DNA from: Deltaproteobacteria bacterium
GTDB taxonomy: Bacteria > Desulfobacterota > Syntrophia > Syntrophales > UBA6807
Direction of reading: 5' to 3'
Assembly: GCA_011056835.1 (NCBI GenBank)
Contig: DSDU01000094.1
Span: 1 to 44,858 of the forward strand
Length of the DNA: 44,858 nt
Under the pieces are notes generated by a model that saw only the letters and a list, made by a program, of their open reading frames with translations, was not told the DNA's origin and did no database searches. Below, piece by piece: positions 24,725 through 34,446 of the stretch. How positions within the stretch are numbered: the first letter of the stretch is position 1; each line of letters opens with the position of its first letter. A program made the translations under genes and the position numbers.

Positions 24725-26691
24725 CGGGCGAATCGAGAAAAGTTTTAAAAGCCAGGATAACAACAGCACTTGTTTTTTTTGTTGTGTTGTTCGTCGCTCT
24801 GGTGTCACGGGCTTATCAGCTTCAAATTCTTTCCGGCGAAGCCTTGAAGGCGCGGGCGGAGCGACAGCACAAGGATGTGCTCGAATTGCACACCGAGCGG
24901 GGAAAAATATTTGATCGGAACGGAAAGGTTCTTGCGGCGAGTACCCATGTTGATTCAGTCGGTGTCCATCCCTCGATGATAAAGGATCATGAGAAAACCG
25001 CCACAGAGCTGGCAAGGATTTTGAACACCAACAAGAAAACAGTGAGGGCGAAGCTGAAGGAACAAAGGAGTTTCTCCTGGATCGCACGGAAGATATCGCC
25101 GGAACAATCACAACGGATACGGGCTTTGAATATTTCAGGTATACAGCTCGTCAAAGAGCCGAGACGGTTTTATACAAACAGAGGACTGGCGAGTCATGTG
25201 CTGGGATTTGTCGGGACGGATGAAAACGGGCTTGAAGGCCTGGAATTCAAGTATGACAAATATTTGAAGCAGGTGGCCCGCAAAATTTCATGGGGCAGGG
25301 ATGCCCGCGGCAATCAATTCTGTATGGATGAGCGTGGCGGTACCTCGAATGATGAGAAGAATAATCATCTGATTCTGACCATTGACAGCCGAATTCAACA
25401 CGTTGTTGAGCGTCAGTTGCAGGAAGCCCTTAAGGAGACGGGGGCACACAAGGGGACTGCTATTGTCATGGATCCCCGGACTGGAGAAATCCTCGCCATG
25501 GCCTGTGTTCCCGATTTCAATCCCACTGTTTTTTACCGGTATTCTGATGAGATCAGGAAAAACAGGGCTGTTGCAGATTCTTTTGATCCAGGGTCCATAT
25601 TCAAGCCATTTGTTATTGCCGCTGCTCTCGACGAAGGTGTCGTCAGTCCCGACGAACTGGTGGATTGTGAAAATGGACGTTATACCGTGGGGAAGAAGGT
25701 TATTCGCGAAGCGGAGAATAAAAAATTCCGGGAATTGACCCTGCGGGATATTCTCAAATATTCCAGCAATATAGGTTCTGCCAAGATCGCTGAACGATTG
25801 GGGAAGGAACGATTTTACCGGCGCATGAAACAATTCGGATTCGGATCGAGGACAGCCATTGATTTGCCCGGAGAAGCGTCGGGCATCATGAGATCTTCCG
25901 AACTGTGGACCGACGTTGATCTTGCAACGATCGCTTTCGGTCAAGGCGTCTCGGTTACAGCAATTCAGATGATTGCGGCATTGTCAGGAATTGCAAATAA
26001 TGGTGTGATCATGCGACCTCAGGTCGTTCGAGGGATCATTGATAACAGGGGACAGGTAATCCGTGAATTTACTCCTTCGGTAATGGGGCGCGCCGTTTCA
26101 GCGGAAACCGCCCGGATCATAACATCTTATTTGACCGGGGTTGTTGGTGACAAAGACGGGACGGGGCAGAACGCGCAGATTTTAAATATAGCCGTTGCCG
26201 GTAAGACAGGGACGGCTCAGAAATATGATTTTACTGAAAGGCGGTATTCATCTGAAAAGGTGATTGCATCATTTCTAGGCTTTTTCCCCGCGAATGATCC
26301 GCGCATGACCGTGCTGGTTGTTCTTGATGAACCGCAAAGAAAGCGATGGGGCGGACAGGCGGCGGCTCCCGTATTCCGAGAGGTTGCACAGCAGGTCATC
26401 AGGTGTTTCGACAACGGAATAGGCGAACAGGAATATGTGGCTGAACCGCTGGATATGGAAATTAAGAATGCTGCCATTGAAGAGATAACGTGCGACCCGT
26501 CACATGACGGAAAATCCTTTATTCCCGACTTTACCGGAAGAACCATGGGCGAAGTTGTTAGAATTGCCCGGGAAAGAAATATCGATGTGAGATTATCGGG
26601 GACAGGTTGGGCGGTTAAACAAAATCCCGCTCCCGGAGCATTTTGTGATGACAAGACTGTCTGTGCCGTATTGTTCAGGCCGGCTTATTGA
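24721..26691 (+). CDS. ftsI: Septal peptidoglycan transpeptidase FtsI (PBP3) with a PASTA domain
   Basis: FtsI crosslinks septal peptidoglycan. The 656-residue protein has an N-terminal membrane anchor (about 12-34), a PBP dimerisation domain (about 57-215) and a transpeptidase domain with the active-site S292-I-F-K295, S348-S-N350 and K495-T-G497. A single C-terminal PASTA domain (about 598-656, PDFTGRTMGEVVRIARERNI) extends it beyond the Escherichia coli protein. PASTA tails bind peptidoglycan and are best known in Gram-positive PBP2x. Its start codon overlaps the ftsL stop, and murE follows after 9 nt. Confidence 0.95.
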   Translation: MTGESRKVLKARITTALVFFVVLFVALVSRAYQLQILSGEALKARAERQHKDVLELHTERGKIFDRNGKVLAASTHVDSVGVHPSMIKDHEKTATELARILNTNKKTVRAKLKEQRSFSWIARKISPEQSQRIRALNISGIQLVKEPRRFYTNRGLASHVLGFVGTDENGLEGLEFKYDKYLKQVARKISWGRDARGNQFCMDERGGTSNDEKNNHLILTIDSRIQHVVERQLQEALKETGAHKGTAIVMDPRTGEILAMACVPDFNPTVFYRYSDEIRKNRAVADSFDPGSIFKPFVIAAALDEGVVSPDELVDCENGRYTVGKKVIREAENKKFRELTLRDILKYSSNIGSAKIAERLGKERFYRRMKQFGFGSRTAIDLPGEASGIMRSSELWTDVDLATIAFGQGVSVTAIQMIAALSGIANNGVIMRPQVVRGIIDNRGQVIREFTPSVMGRAVSAETARIITSYLTGVVGDKDGTGQNAQILNIAVAGKTGTAQKYDFTERRYSSEKVIASFLGFFPANDPRMTVLVVLDEPQRKRWGGQAAAPVFREVAQQVIRCFDNGIGEQEYVAEPLDMEIKNAAIEEITCDPSHDGKSFIPDFTGRTMGEVVRIARERNIDVRLSGTGWAVKQNPAPGAFCDDKTVCAVLFRPAY

Positions 26692-26700
26692 GGATTCATC

Positions 26701-28221
26701 GTGAAATTAGATCGTTTATTAACAGGAATTGACATTGTAGCCGTCACGGGAACGATAAACGGCGACGTATCCGATGTCTGTTACGATTCGAGGCGGTGCG
26801 GTGATCATTCCCTTTTTGTCGCCATTTCCGGACTTAAGTATGACGGGCATCATTATGTTGATCAGGCCATCGACGGGGGTGCCTCATATATAATTTATGA
26901 GAAAGATATTCCTTTTCACCGTGATGCCGTCTACATAAAAGTAAAAAGCAGCCGAAGAGCCCTGGGCAGGCTGGGCCGCAATTTCTTCGGGAATCCCACA
27001 GCTCATCTCTGTTTGATCGGAATCACGGGGACGAACGGTAAAACGACTGTCAGCTATTTATTGGAATCAATTTTAAAGACTGCGGGAATGAACGTCGGTG
27101 TGATAGGCACAATAAACTCCCGTTATGGAAATGAAATTCATCAATCATTGATAACAACGCCCGAACCGATCGATTTGCAGCGGTTGTTCAGACACATGGT
27201 TGATGCGGGGGTGAGTCATGTCGTCATGGAAGTGTCGTCTCATGCCCTTGATCAGTTCCGGGTTGATGACTGCGCGTATGACATTGGAATTTTTACCAAT
27301 CTTTCCCAGGATCATCTCGATTATCATCATACCATTGAAAAATACTATGTTGCGAAAAAACGATACTTTCGGGAAATCATCAGGAATGGGGAGAAAATGA
27401 TCATTAACGGAGACGATCCTTGGGGTCGGCAGATACTACGGGAAACGGGAGGATCCTCCACGACTTTCGGGATTGACCGGCAGTGCGCTGTCTCAGCAGG
27501 ACAATTTGATCTGTCACTCAAAGGGATACACGCGGACATAACAACGGCGAACGGAAATTTCTCCGTTTCGTCTCCGCTGATCGGTAAGTTTAATCTCTAT
27601 AACATCCTTGCATCGGTGGCGGCGGCGGTCAAACTGGAAATTTCGCAGGATGCGATAAAGCGAGGAATAGAGCAGCTGGGTAACATTCCCGGTCGCTTTC
27701 AGAAGGTAAATCGAGACGATGAACCTGCAGTGTTTGTCGATTATGCCCACACGGAAGACGCGCTTCGAAATGTTCTGGAAAATCTGGCCCGGTTTAAAAC
27801 ACACAACATCATCACTGTTTTTGGCTGCGGTGGAGACCGCGATCGCGGAAAGCGACCCTTAATGGGTAAGGCCGCGTCCGATTTGAGTGACCTGGCGATT
27901 ATCACATCGGACAACCCAAGAACGGAAGATCCTCTGGAGATCATCCACCAGATTGAATCGGGTGTAAGAGGGGGGGTAGTAGAGAAAGTATCTCTCCTGA
28001 CTAATGGCTCAAGGAGATATGAAAAAGGCTACATAATAATTCCGGACCGACGGGAAGCCATAGTTACTGCCGTATCAATCGCCGCTCCACAGGACATCAT
28101 TCTGATTGCCGGAAAGGGTCATGAAAATTATCAGATTATTGGTGAGAAGAGAATATTCTTTGACGATACAATCGTTGCCCGAGAAGCCTTGGACAAGCGT
28201 CGTAAGGAGACAATGAGTTGA
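26701..28221 (+). CDS. murE: UDP-MurNAc-tripeptide ligase, meso-diaminopimelate-adding
   Basis: MurE adds the third residue of the stem peptide. The 506-residue protein has the ATP loop GTNGKTT (110-116), the catalytic region VVMEVSSHALDQ and the DNPR motif at 404-407, which marks enzymes that use meso-diaminopimelate rather than lysine. This tells us the wall chemistry of the organism. The start is a GTG after GAGGATTCATC. The end overlaps murF. Confidence 0.96.
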   Translation: MKLDRLLTGIDIVAVTGTINGDVSDVCYDSRRCGDHSLFVAISGLKYDGHHYVDQAIDGGASYIIYEKDIPFHRDAVYIKVKSSRRALGRLGRNFFGNPTAHLCLIGITGTNGKTTVSYLLESILKTAGMNVGVIGTINSRYGNEIHQSLITTPEPIDLQRLFRHMVDAGVSHVVMEVSSHALDQFRVDDCAYDIGIFTNLSQDHLDYHHTIEKYYVAKKRYFREIIRNGEKMIINGDDPWGRQILRETGGSSTTFGIDRQCAVSAGQFDLSLKGIHADITTANGNFSVSSPLIGKFNLYNILASVAAAVKLEISQDAIKRGIEQLGNIPGRFQKVNRDDEPAVFVDYAHTEDALRNVLENLARFKTHNIITVFGCGGDRDRGKRPLMGKAASDLSDLAIITSDNPRTEDPLEIIHQIESGVRGGVVEKVSLLTNGSRRYEKGYIIIPDRREAIVTAVSIAAPQDIILIAGKGHENYQIIGEKRIFFDDTIVAREALDKRRKETMS

Positions 28222-29663
28222 CCACCCAACAGGAACCTGTCTTGACAATCGGAGAAATCGTAACGGCTACGGGCGGACAACTCGTGCAGGGTCAGTCGGA
28301 CCGAATCTGTCGGGGAATATCGACAGACACGAGAACTCTTTCTCCGGGCAACCTGTTTATTGCTCTTGTCGGTGATCGATTCGACGGGCATGCGTTTGTC
28401 CCGACTGCCGTAACGAAAGGTGTAACCGGCATTATCTTTGAAGAGGGGCGAAAAGTTGGTGTACAGCCGGAAGCACACTCTGTAGCGATTATTGCCGTGA
28501 AGGACACAGTCAGGGCGCTGGGAGATATTGCGCATGTCTGGCGAATGCGTTTTACCATACCGGTTATCGCCGTCACGGGAAGTTCGGGGAAAACCACGAC
28601 CAAAGAAATGACAGCCTCTATTCTGTCACTGACAAAAACGGTGGTCAAAAACCGGGGCAATTTTAATAATCTGATCGGCCTGCCGCTGACACTGCTTCAG
28701 ATAAACGCGAGCCATGACGCGGCTGTTGTCGAGCTGGGCACCAACCTGCCGGGTGAAATTGCCCGTCTTACAGACATTGCAAAACCGGTTATCGGAGTTA
28801 TAACGAACGTCGGTCCTGCTCATTTGGAAGGATTAAAGAACCTGGACGGGGTTCGGGAAGAAAAAGCAGATCTTTTCCGAACCATGACCGCTGAAGGGAT
28901 TGCCGTGATCAATTCCGACGACGAAGCGGTTGTCAGGGCGGCACATCAATGGAAGGGCAAAACCATCACGTTCGGCCTGACTCACGGTTCCTCTGTTGGA
29001 GCGACATCTATCAAAATACGTGGAGAAAAAGGGATTACCTTTACACTGTCGATCGGAAGGAGAAAAAGAGAACTTACCATGGCGGTTCTCGGTGAACATA
29101 ATATTTATAATGCCCTTGCTGCGGCTGCATGTTCCCACGCCTGCGGCATTGATTATGATGACATATGCCGGGGCTTGACAGCATTTCGACAGGTTAGTGG
29201 ACGCATGGAGCTTTTTAGATTATGGAAGGGGGCTTTTCTTATTGACGACACGTACAACGCAAATCCGTCGTCAGTGAAAGAAGCACTCAAAACATTACGC
29301 GATTTAGCGGGAAGAAAGGGAAGTACCCTGATCTTCGGAGATATGCTTGAGTTGGGGGATCGAGCGGAGGAGATTCATGAAGATATAGGAATGGCGATCG
29401 CCGACACCGGTGTCGGAAGACTCATTCTCAGGGGGCAGTTTTCCCGTGCTGTCGCAGCAGGGGCACAAAAAAAAGGACTTTCGGGGGATCGTATATTTTT
29501 TCTCGATGATTCCGGTGATATAGCTGATTTTATTGTGAAATCACTTCGGGATGGTGAGTGGATTCTCATCAAAGGGTCCAGGGGGATGCACATGGAAGTG
29601 ATTACCGGAGCAATACTCAGACTATGCGGCGAAAATATGCCGTCACGTGAGGTCATGCAGTGA
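28218..29663 (+). CDS. murF: UDP-MurNAc-pentapeptide ligase (D-Ala-D-Ala-adding)
   Basis: MurF joins D-alanyl-D-alanine to the UDP-MurNAc tripeptide. The 481-residue protein has the substrate domain with [25 protein letters not shown], the ATP loop [14 protein letters not shown], and the later [17 protein letters not shown] block typical of the family. The start is a TTG overlapping the murE stop (TTGA), with AAGGAG at good spacing, so the codon is probably genuine. Its own stop overlaps the mraY GTG. Confidence 0.96.
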   Translation: MTTQQEPVLTIGEIVTATGGQLVQGQSDRICRGISTDTRTLSPGNLFIALVGDRFDGHAFVPTAVTKGVTGIIFEEGRKVGVQPEAHSVAIIAVKDTVRALGDIAHVWRMRFTIPVIAVTGSSGKTTTKEMTASILSLTKTVVKNRGNFNNLIGLPLTLLQINASHDAAVVELGTNLPGEIARLTDIAKPVIGVITNVGPAHLEGLKNLDGVREEKADLFRTMTAEGIAVINSDDEAVVRAAHQWKGKTITFGLTHGSSVGATSIKIRGEKGITFTLSIGRRKRELTMAVLGEHNIYNALAAAACSHACGIDYDDICRGLTAFRQVSGRMELFRLWKGAFLIDDTYNANPSSVKEALKTLRDLAGRKGSTLIFGDMLELGDRAEEIHEDIGMAIADTGVGRLILRGQFSRAVAAGAQKKGLSGDRIFFLDDSGDIADFIVKSLRDGEWILIKGSRGMHMEVITGAILRLCGENMPSREVMQ

Positions 29664-30739
29664 TATATCACCTTTTATATCCGCTGAGTGATACGATTTC
29701 ATATTTTAATGTGTTTCGATACATTACATTTCGAACGATTTATGCAACGATCACGGCTCTTGTTATTTGTTTCTTTCTCGGGCCCTGGCTTATCAGGAAA
29801 CTCCAGGCACTGCAGGTCGGTCAATCGATCAGGAATGACGGTCCTGATTCCCACTTTTCAAAAGAAGGAACGCCTACCATGGGTGGCGTCTTGATCATTT
29901 TTTCCGTGGTTGTATCGACACTTCTATGGTCTCGACTGACGGTTGATTATATATGGCTGGTTCTTCTTATAACGGTCGGTTACGGGTTGATCGGATTTTA
30001 TGATGATTACAAAAAGCTCCTGAACAGGAGCAGCAAGGGAGTGTCCGGGAGGGTACGGCTTGCGGCGGAAATCTTTCTGGCTCTGATTGTAGGAATTGTC
30101 CTCTATCTGAAATCGGATTTCAGCTCTGCGGTTACGATTCCGTTTTTTAAAACCATGCTGCCTGATCTCGGGTGGGGGTACATCATCTTTTCAACGTTTA
30201 TCATTGTGGGTGCGGCCAACGCGGTGAACCTGACGGACGGTCTCGACGGCCTTGCTATTGGTCCGGCAACAATCTGCTTTGCCACCTATCTTTTGTTTGC
30301 TTATTTTGCGGGGAATATAAAAATATCGGGATATCTTCAGGTGCCCTATGTGGCGGGATCAGGTGAACTGGCCGTCTTTTGCGGTGCAATGGTCGGAGCG
30401 GGTATCGGATTTCTCTGGTATAACGCATATCCCGCGCAGATTTTTATGGGAGATGTCGGATCGCTGTCATTAGGCGGCGCATTGGGAACCCTTGCCGTCC
30501 TGACCAAACAGGAGATGCTTTTGGCGATCGTCGGCGGGATATTTGTTGTCGAAACGGTATCGGTCATATTTCAGGTGGGGTGGTTTAAAGTATCAAACGG
30601 AAGACGGATTTTCAGGATGGCCCCCATTCATCACCACTTTGAATTGAAGGGATGGCCCGAGCCGAAGGTGATTGTTCGTTTCTGGATTATTACAATAATT
30701 CTCGCGCTTGTGGCCGTGAGTACGCTGAAACTGAGGTAA
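29660..30739 (+). CDS. mraY: Phospho-MurNAc-pentapeptide translocase MraY
   Basis: MraY makes lipid I by transferring phospho-MurNAc-pentapeptide to undecaprenyl phosphate in the inner membrane. The 359-residue protein has about ten transmembrane helices and the conserved cytoplasmic motifs [20 protein letters not shown] with the aspartate pair, [25 protein letters not shown] and the histidine motif [13 protein letters not shown]. The start is a GTG after GAGGTCATGCA and overlaps the murF stop. Confidence 0.97.
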   Translation: MIYHLLYPLSDTISYFNVFRYITFRTIYATITALVICFFLGPWLIRKLQALQVGQSIRNDGPDSHFSKEGTPTMGGVLIIFSVVVSTLLWSRLTVDYIWLVLLITVGYGLIGFYDDYKKLLNRSSKGVSGRVRLAAEIFLALIVGIVLYLKSDFSSAVTIPFFKTMLPDLGWGYIIFSTFIIVGAANAVNLTDGLDGLAIGPATICFATYLLFAYFAGNIKISGYLQVPYVAGSGELAVFCGAMVGAGIGFLWYNAYPAQIFMGDVGSLSLGGALGTLAVLTKQEMLLAIVGGIFVVETVSVIFQVGWFKVSNGRRIFRMAPIHHHFELKGWPEPKVIVRFWIITIILALVAVSTLKLR

Positions 30740-30749
30740 GAGTCGATAG

Positions 30750-32108
30750 ATGGATCTGTCGAATCTCCGGGTACTGATTATCGGATTAGGAAGAACAGGC
30801 ATTGCGACGGCGCGATTTTGTGCCTCAAAGGGAGCTCATATCATGGTAGCCGATGAGAAGCGGGCATTTGAGCTTGTGGATGCACTAAAAGCGATCAGCG
30901 ACATTCCGGTTGAATTAAGGTTGGGTAGACATGATGAGGAAATCATGTCGATGGTTGATCTCGTTGTACCGTCGCCCGGTGTTCCCCCGTTTCATTATCT
31001 CCTGCGAGCGGCCCGGGACCGGGGAATTTCGATCATCAGCGAAATTGAACTGGCCTATCGGTTTTTGGTGACTCCGATTATTGCGATAACGGGAACCAAC
31101 GGTAAGACGACGACAACACGGTTGATCGGTGAAATCCTGACGGTGTGGGGGAAAAGGGTCTTTGTGGGAGGAAATATCGGTAATCCCTTGATCGGGATTG
31201 CCGGGAACGATCATGATTTTGAGTATCTTGTTGTGGAACTGAGCAGCTTTCAGCTTCAATGGATCGAACGGTTCCATCCATGCATTGCTGTTCTATTGAA
31301 TGTGAGCCCCGATCATATCGATTATCACGGTACATATGAGGAATACAGGCGAGCGAAAGAACGAATATTTGAGAACCAGACTGATCGTGATGGAGCAATA
31401 CTCAATGCAGACGATTCGGCCGCGCCGCTTCTCGGTGGGAAAATTAAAGCGAACGTTATGTGGTTCAGTTCTTCTTCCGTAGTGGATAGGGGAATGTTCA
31501 AAAAGGGAGAAACATTGCTGTCCGAAAGCCATCAGGGAAACGGAGAGGAATATCCGATAAGTGCCGTTCGTCTTCGGGGGAATCATAATTACGAAAATGT
31601 CATGGCAGCTATTCTGGCCGTGCGAAGATGCGGGTGTCCTCCGCAGGTGATACGTCAGACCCTCGAAAGCTTCAACGGGCTTCCACATCGAATGGAATAT
31701 GTCGGTGCGGCAGAGGGGGTTGAGTTTTACAATGACTCGAAGGGAACTAATGTTGATGCTGTGATACGAGCCCTGATGGCGTTTTCTAAACCGGTTATTC
31801 TTCTTCTCGGCGGGCGGAATAAAGGGGGAGATTTCTCTCGACTCGCAAAACCCGCCGGGGAAAAGGCGAGAAAGGTGATTCTTTTTGGAGAAGCGAGAAG
31901 GGATATAGGAAGCGCGGTCGGTAGCGCCGTAAAAACCATAATGACGGAAACACTGAAAGAGGCAGTCGATGCCGCATGGTCGAGTGCACGATCCGGAGAT
32001 GTGATATTACTCTCGCCGGGGTGTGCAAGCTTTGACGAATTTAAGAATTACGAGGAACGGGGAAATTTCTTCAAACACAGTGTTCGCCATATAATCGAAC
32101 ACAGATGA
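30750..32108 (+). CDS. murD: UDP-MurNAc-L-alanine:D-glutamate ligase
   Basis: MurD adds D-glutamate to UDP-MurNAc-L-alanine. The 452-residue protein has the Rossmann-like UDP domain (VLIIGLGRTGIATARFCASKGA), the ATP loop ITGTNGKTTTTRLIGEI, VELSSFQLQW, LLNVSPDHIDYHG and FYNDSKGTN, all typical. It follows mraY after 10 nt, and ftsW begins 23 nt after its end. Nothing unusual is seen. Confidence 0.97.
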   Translation: MDLSNLRVLIIGLGRTGIATARFCASKGAHIMVADEKRAFELVDALKAISDIPVELRLGRHDEEIMSMVDLVVPSPGVPPFHYLLRAARDRGISIISEIELAYRFLVTPIIAITGTNGKTTTTRLIGEILTVWGKRVFVGGNIGNPLIGIAGNDHDFEYLVVELSSFQLQWIERFHPCIAVLLNVSPDHIDYHGTYEEYRRAKERIFENQTDRDGAILNADDSAAPLLGGKIKANVMWFSSSSVVDRGMFKKGETLLSESHQGNGEEYPISAVRLRGNHNYENVMAAILAVRRCGCPPQVIRQTLESFNGLPHRMEYVGAAEGVEFYNDSKGTNVDAVIRALMAFSKPVILLLGGRNKGGDFSRLAKPAGEKARKVILFGEARRDIGSAVGSAVKTIMTETLKEAVDAAWSSARSGDVILLSPGCASFDEFKNYEERGNFFKHSVRHIIEHR

Positions 32109-32131
32109 TTCGGAAGTGAGCGTAACGATTC

Positions 32132-33286
32132 GTGGAGGAAAAACGATACGACATCATCATAATTCTCGTTACCCTTGTTCTCGTTATCATCGGGACAGTC
32201 ATGATATACAGCTCAAGCTCCATCATGGCAACGGAACGATTCAATGATGGATACTATTTCCTGAAGAAACAACTGGTGTTTGTATTGCTGGGACTGGTGA
32301 TAATGATAGTTATGTCGAAAATTCCCTATCGACATCTCCGAAAAGTCGCCTACCTCGGGATCCTTGTTTCGCTTGTGCTTCTTTGCGTGGTGCTGATTCC
32401 CGGCTTTGGTGTCAAGGTAGGGGGAGCAACGAGATGGATGCGGATCGGCGGATTTTCCTTTCAGGTTGCTGAGGTGGTGAAGGTAGCGCTCGTTATCTTT
32501 CTCGCTCATTTTTTTACAAAAAAAGCGGAGCATATCAGAGAGTTTCTCAAGGTGTTTCTTGTTCCGCTGATCATAACGTTTACAATGGTCGGCCTGATTC
32601 TGCTCCAGCCGGATTTCGGAACATCGGTTGTTATCATGGTGGTCATGCTTTCTATGTTTTTTCTCGCAGGATGCCGCATCATATATATATCAGGTGTCCT
32701 CGCCGCCTTCATGCCGGCGGGCATCGCGCTCATTATGTATGAGAGCTACCGCCTGAAGCGGCTCCTCGCTTTCCTTGATCCGTGGCAGGATCCGACTAAC
32801 TCGGGCTTTCAGATAATACAATCGTTTATTTCCTTCGGATCAGGCGGAACATTCGGTGTCGGAATCGGGAACAGTATGCAGAAATTGTTTTATCTCCCGG
32901 AGCCGCACACCGATTTCATTCTTTCAGTAATCGCTGAAGAAGGGGGATTCATTGCGGTTACTGCGGTGATTACCCTGTTTATCATACTGGTTATTCGCGG
33001 TTTCCTCGTTTCCCTGCATTCGTCCGACCTGTTTGGAACGTTGCTTGCCGGAGGCTTGACGGTCGTAATCGCTGTCGGGGTGTTCATCAACACGGCATGC
33101 GTTATGGGATTGTTGCCGACGAAAGGTCTGGCGCTTCCTTTTCTGAGTTATGGGGGAACATCGCTCATTATCAGCATGGCGATTATCGGAATATTATTGA
33201 ATATTTCATCATCCGTTCACGAGACGCCACTGGATGGAGCAACCCAGCATTATAATGGTGATCATCGTCATTATGAGAATGAATGA
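32132..33286 (+). CDS. ftsW: Septal peptidoglycan glycosyltransferase FtsW
   Basis: FtsW is the SEDS glycan polymerase that works with FtsI at the septum. The 384-residue protein has about ten transmembrane helices, the loop FGVKVGGATRWMRIGGFSFQVAEVVKVAL, LLQPDFGTS with the catalytic aspartate, and the end LALPFLSYGGTSLI. The start is a GTG with only a weak ribosome site, but the first helix begins eight residues later, so the start is placed well. The last codons overlap the murG start. Confidence 0.95.
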   Translation: MEEKRYDIIIILVTLVLVIIGTVMIYSSSSIMATERFNDGYYFLKKQLVFVLLGLVIMIVMSKIPYRHLRKVAYLGILVSLVLLCVVLIPGFGVKVGGATRWMRIGGFSFQVAEVVKVALVIFLAHFFTKKAEHIREFLKVFLVPLIITFTMVGLILLQPDFGTSVVIMVVMLSMFFLAGCRIIYISGVLAAFMPAGIALIMYESYRLKRLLAFLDPWQDPTNSGFQIIQSFISFGSGGTFGVGIGNSMQKLFYLPEPHTDFILSVIAEEGGFIAVTAVITLFIILVIRGFLVSLHSSDLFGTLLAGGLTVVIAVGVFINTACVMGLLPTKGLALPFLSYGGTSLIISMAIIGILLNISSSVHETPLDGATQHYNGDHRHYENE

Positions 33287-34373
33287 GCATATCAGAATCA
33301 TTATCGCCGGGGGGGGGACCGGGGGACACCTCTTCCCCGGTGTTGCTGTCGCGGAGGAGATCATTCGCAGAGATCCTGAACATGAAATTCTTTTCATCGG
33401 TACGGAGAGAGGCTTGGAGGGAAGAATTTTGAGGGATATGGGATATCGTTTGAGTACGATTGATATTGCGGGATTACGGGGCATGGGGATTATGAAGACA
33501 ATCGGCGGGCTGGTGAAAATTCCCATGAGTATTCTTCAGTCTCGTGCAATCATCGGCGGGTTCAATCCTCAAATGGTCATCGGTGTCGGCGGGTATGCGT
33601 CGGGTCCTGCGGTCATAACGGCCCATTATATGGGAATCAGGACAGCCGTTGCCGAGCAGAATGCGGTCCCCGGACTGACAAACCGGATCCTCGGAAAGGT
33701 TGCCGACAGGGTGTTCGTGACGTTTTCCGACACAGCTCAGTGGTTTCCCGGAAATAAGGTTCTCGTTACGGGAAATCCGGTGAGGAAGAGCTTTATAGAA
33801 GCGAGATCTTGGGGAAAAAGGGAAGTGGAGTCGTTTACCGTACTTATCTTTGGCGGAAGTCAGGGGGCGTCGGCGATCAATGACGCCGTCATTGAATCCA
33901 TGACATATCTGCGACAGATTCAGGCGCCTGTCCGCATTATTCATCAAACCGGATCAAAGGATGTGGAACGAGTGACAGCAGCATATCAAGCTCACGAAAT
34001 AGAAGCCCACGTCACGCCGTTTATCACCGATATGGCTTCGGCTTACGATGAGGCAGATCTGCTTGTCTGTCGGGCCGGCGCAACGACCGTTGCTGAAATA
34101 ACAGTCAGCGGCAAGGCGGCCATATTCATACCCTTTCCCCATGCGGTGGGTGACCACCAACGGTTAAATGCGCGGGTTCTTGTCGATGCGGGAGCAGCGG
34201 AAATGATTCTTGAGAAAGATCTCAATGGAAAGGTGTTGGCAGGAATGATTGAGAGACTGGTCAATGATCGAGACAAGTTGGAAAGGATGGCTGAACAGGC
34301 TCGTGCGTTGGGTGAAATCGATGCGGCAGGTCGTATCGTTGATGAATGTCTGAACATCATACAGGGAACGTAA
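33279..34373 (+). CDS. murG: Lipid II synthase (GlcNAc transferase) MurG
   Basis: MurG adds GlcNAc to lipid I, giving lipid II, at the inner face of the membrane. The 364-residue GT28 protein starts MNEHIRIIIAGGGTGGHLFPG, with the GGGTGGH loop, followed by GVGGYASGPAV, AEQNAVPGLTNR, IFGGSQGA and the UDP-GlcNAc site VCRAGATTVAEI. I chose the ATG overlapping the ftsW stop; an ATG two codons earlier is also possible. A 73-bp gap separates it from murC. Confidence 0.96.
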   Translation: MNEHIRIIIAGGGTGGHLFPGVAVAEEIIRRDPEHEILFIGTERGLEGRILRDMGYRLSTIDIAGLRGMGIMKTIGGLVKIPMSILQSRAIIGGFNPQMVIGVGGYASGPAVITAHYMGIRTAVAEQNAVPGLTNRILGKVADRVFVTFSDTAQWFPGNKVLVTGNPVRKSFIEARSWGKREVESFTVLIFGGSQGASAINDAVIESMTYLRQIQAPVRIIHQTGSKDVERVTAAYQAHEIEAHVTPFITDMASAYDEADLLVCRAGATTVAEITVSGKAAIFIPFPHAVGDHQRLNARVLVDAGAAEMILEKDLNGKVLAGMIERLVNDRDKLERMAEQARALGEIDAAGRIVDECLNIIQGT

Positions 34374-34446
34374 TAATGTTGAATGGGGGAATATCAGGGC
34401 GAGAGAGGCCGATTATCGATCGAATGTTCAATAGAGGAGATACTGA

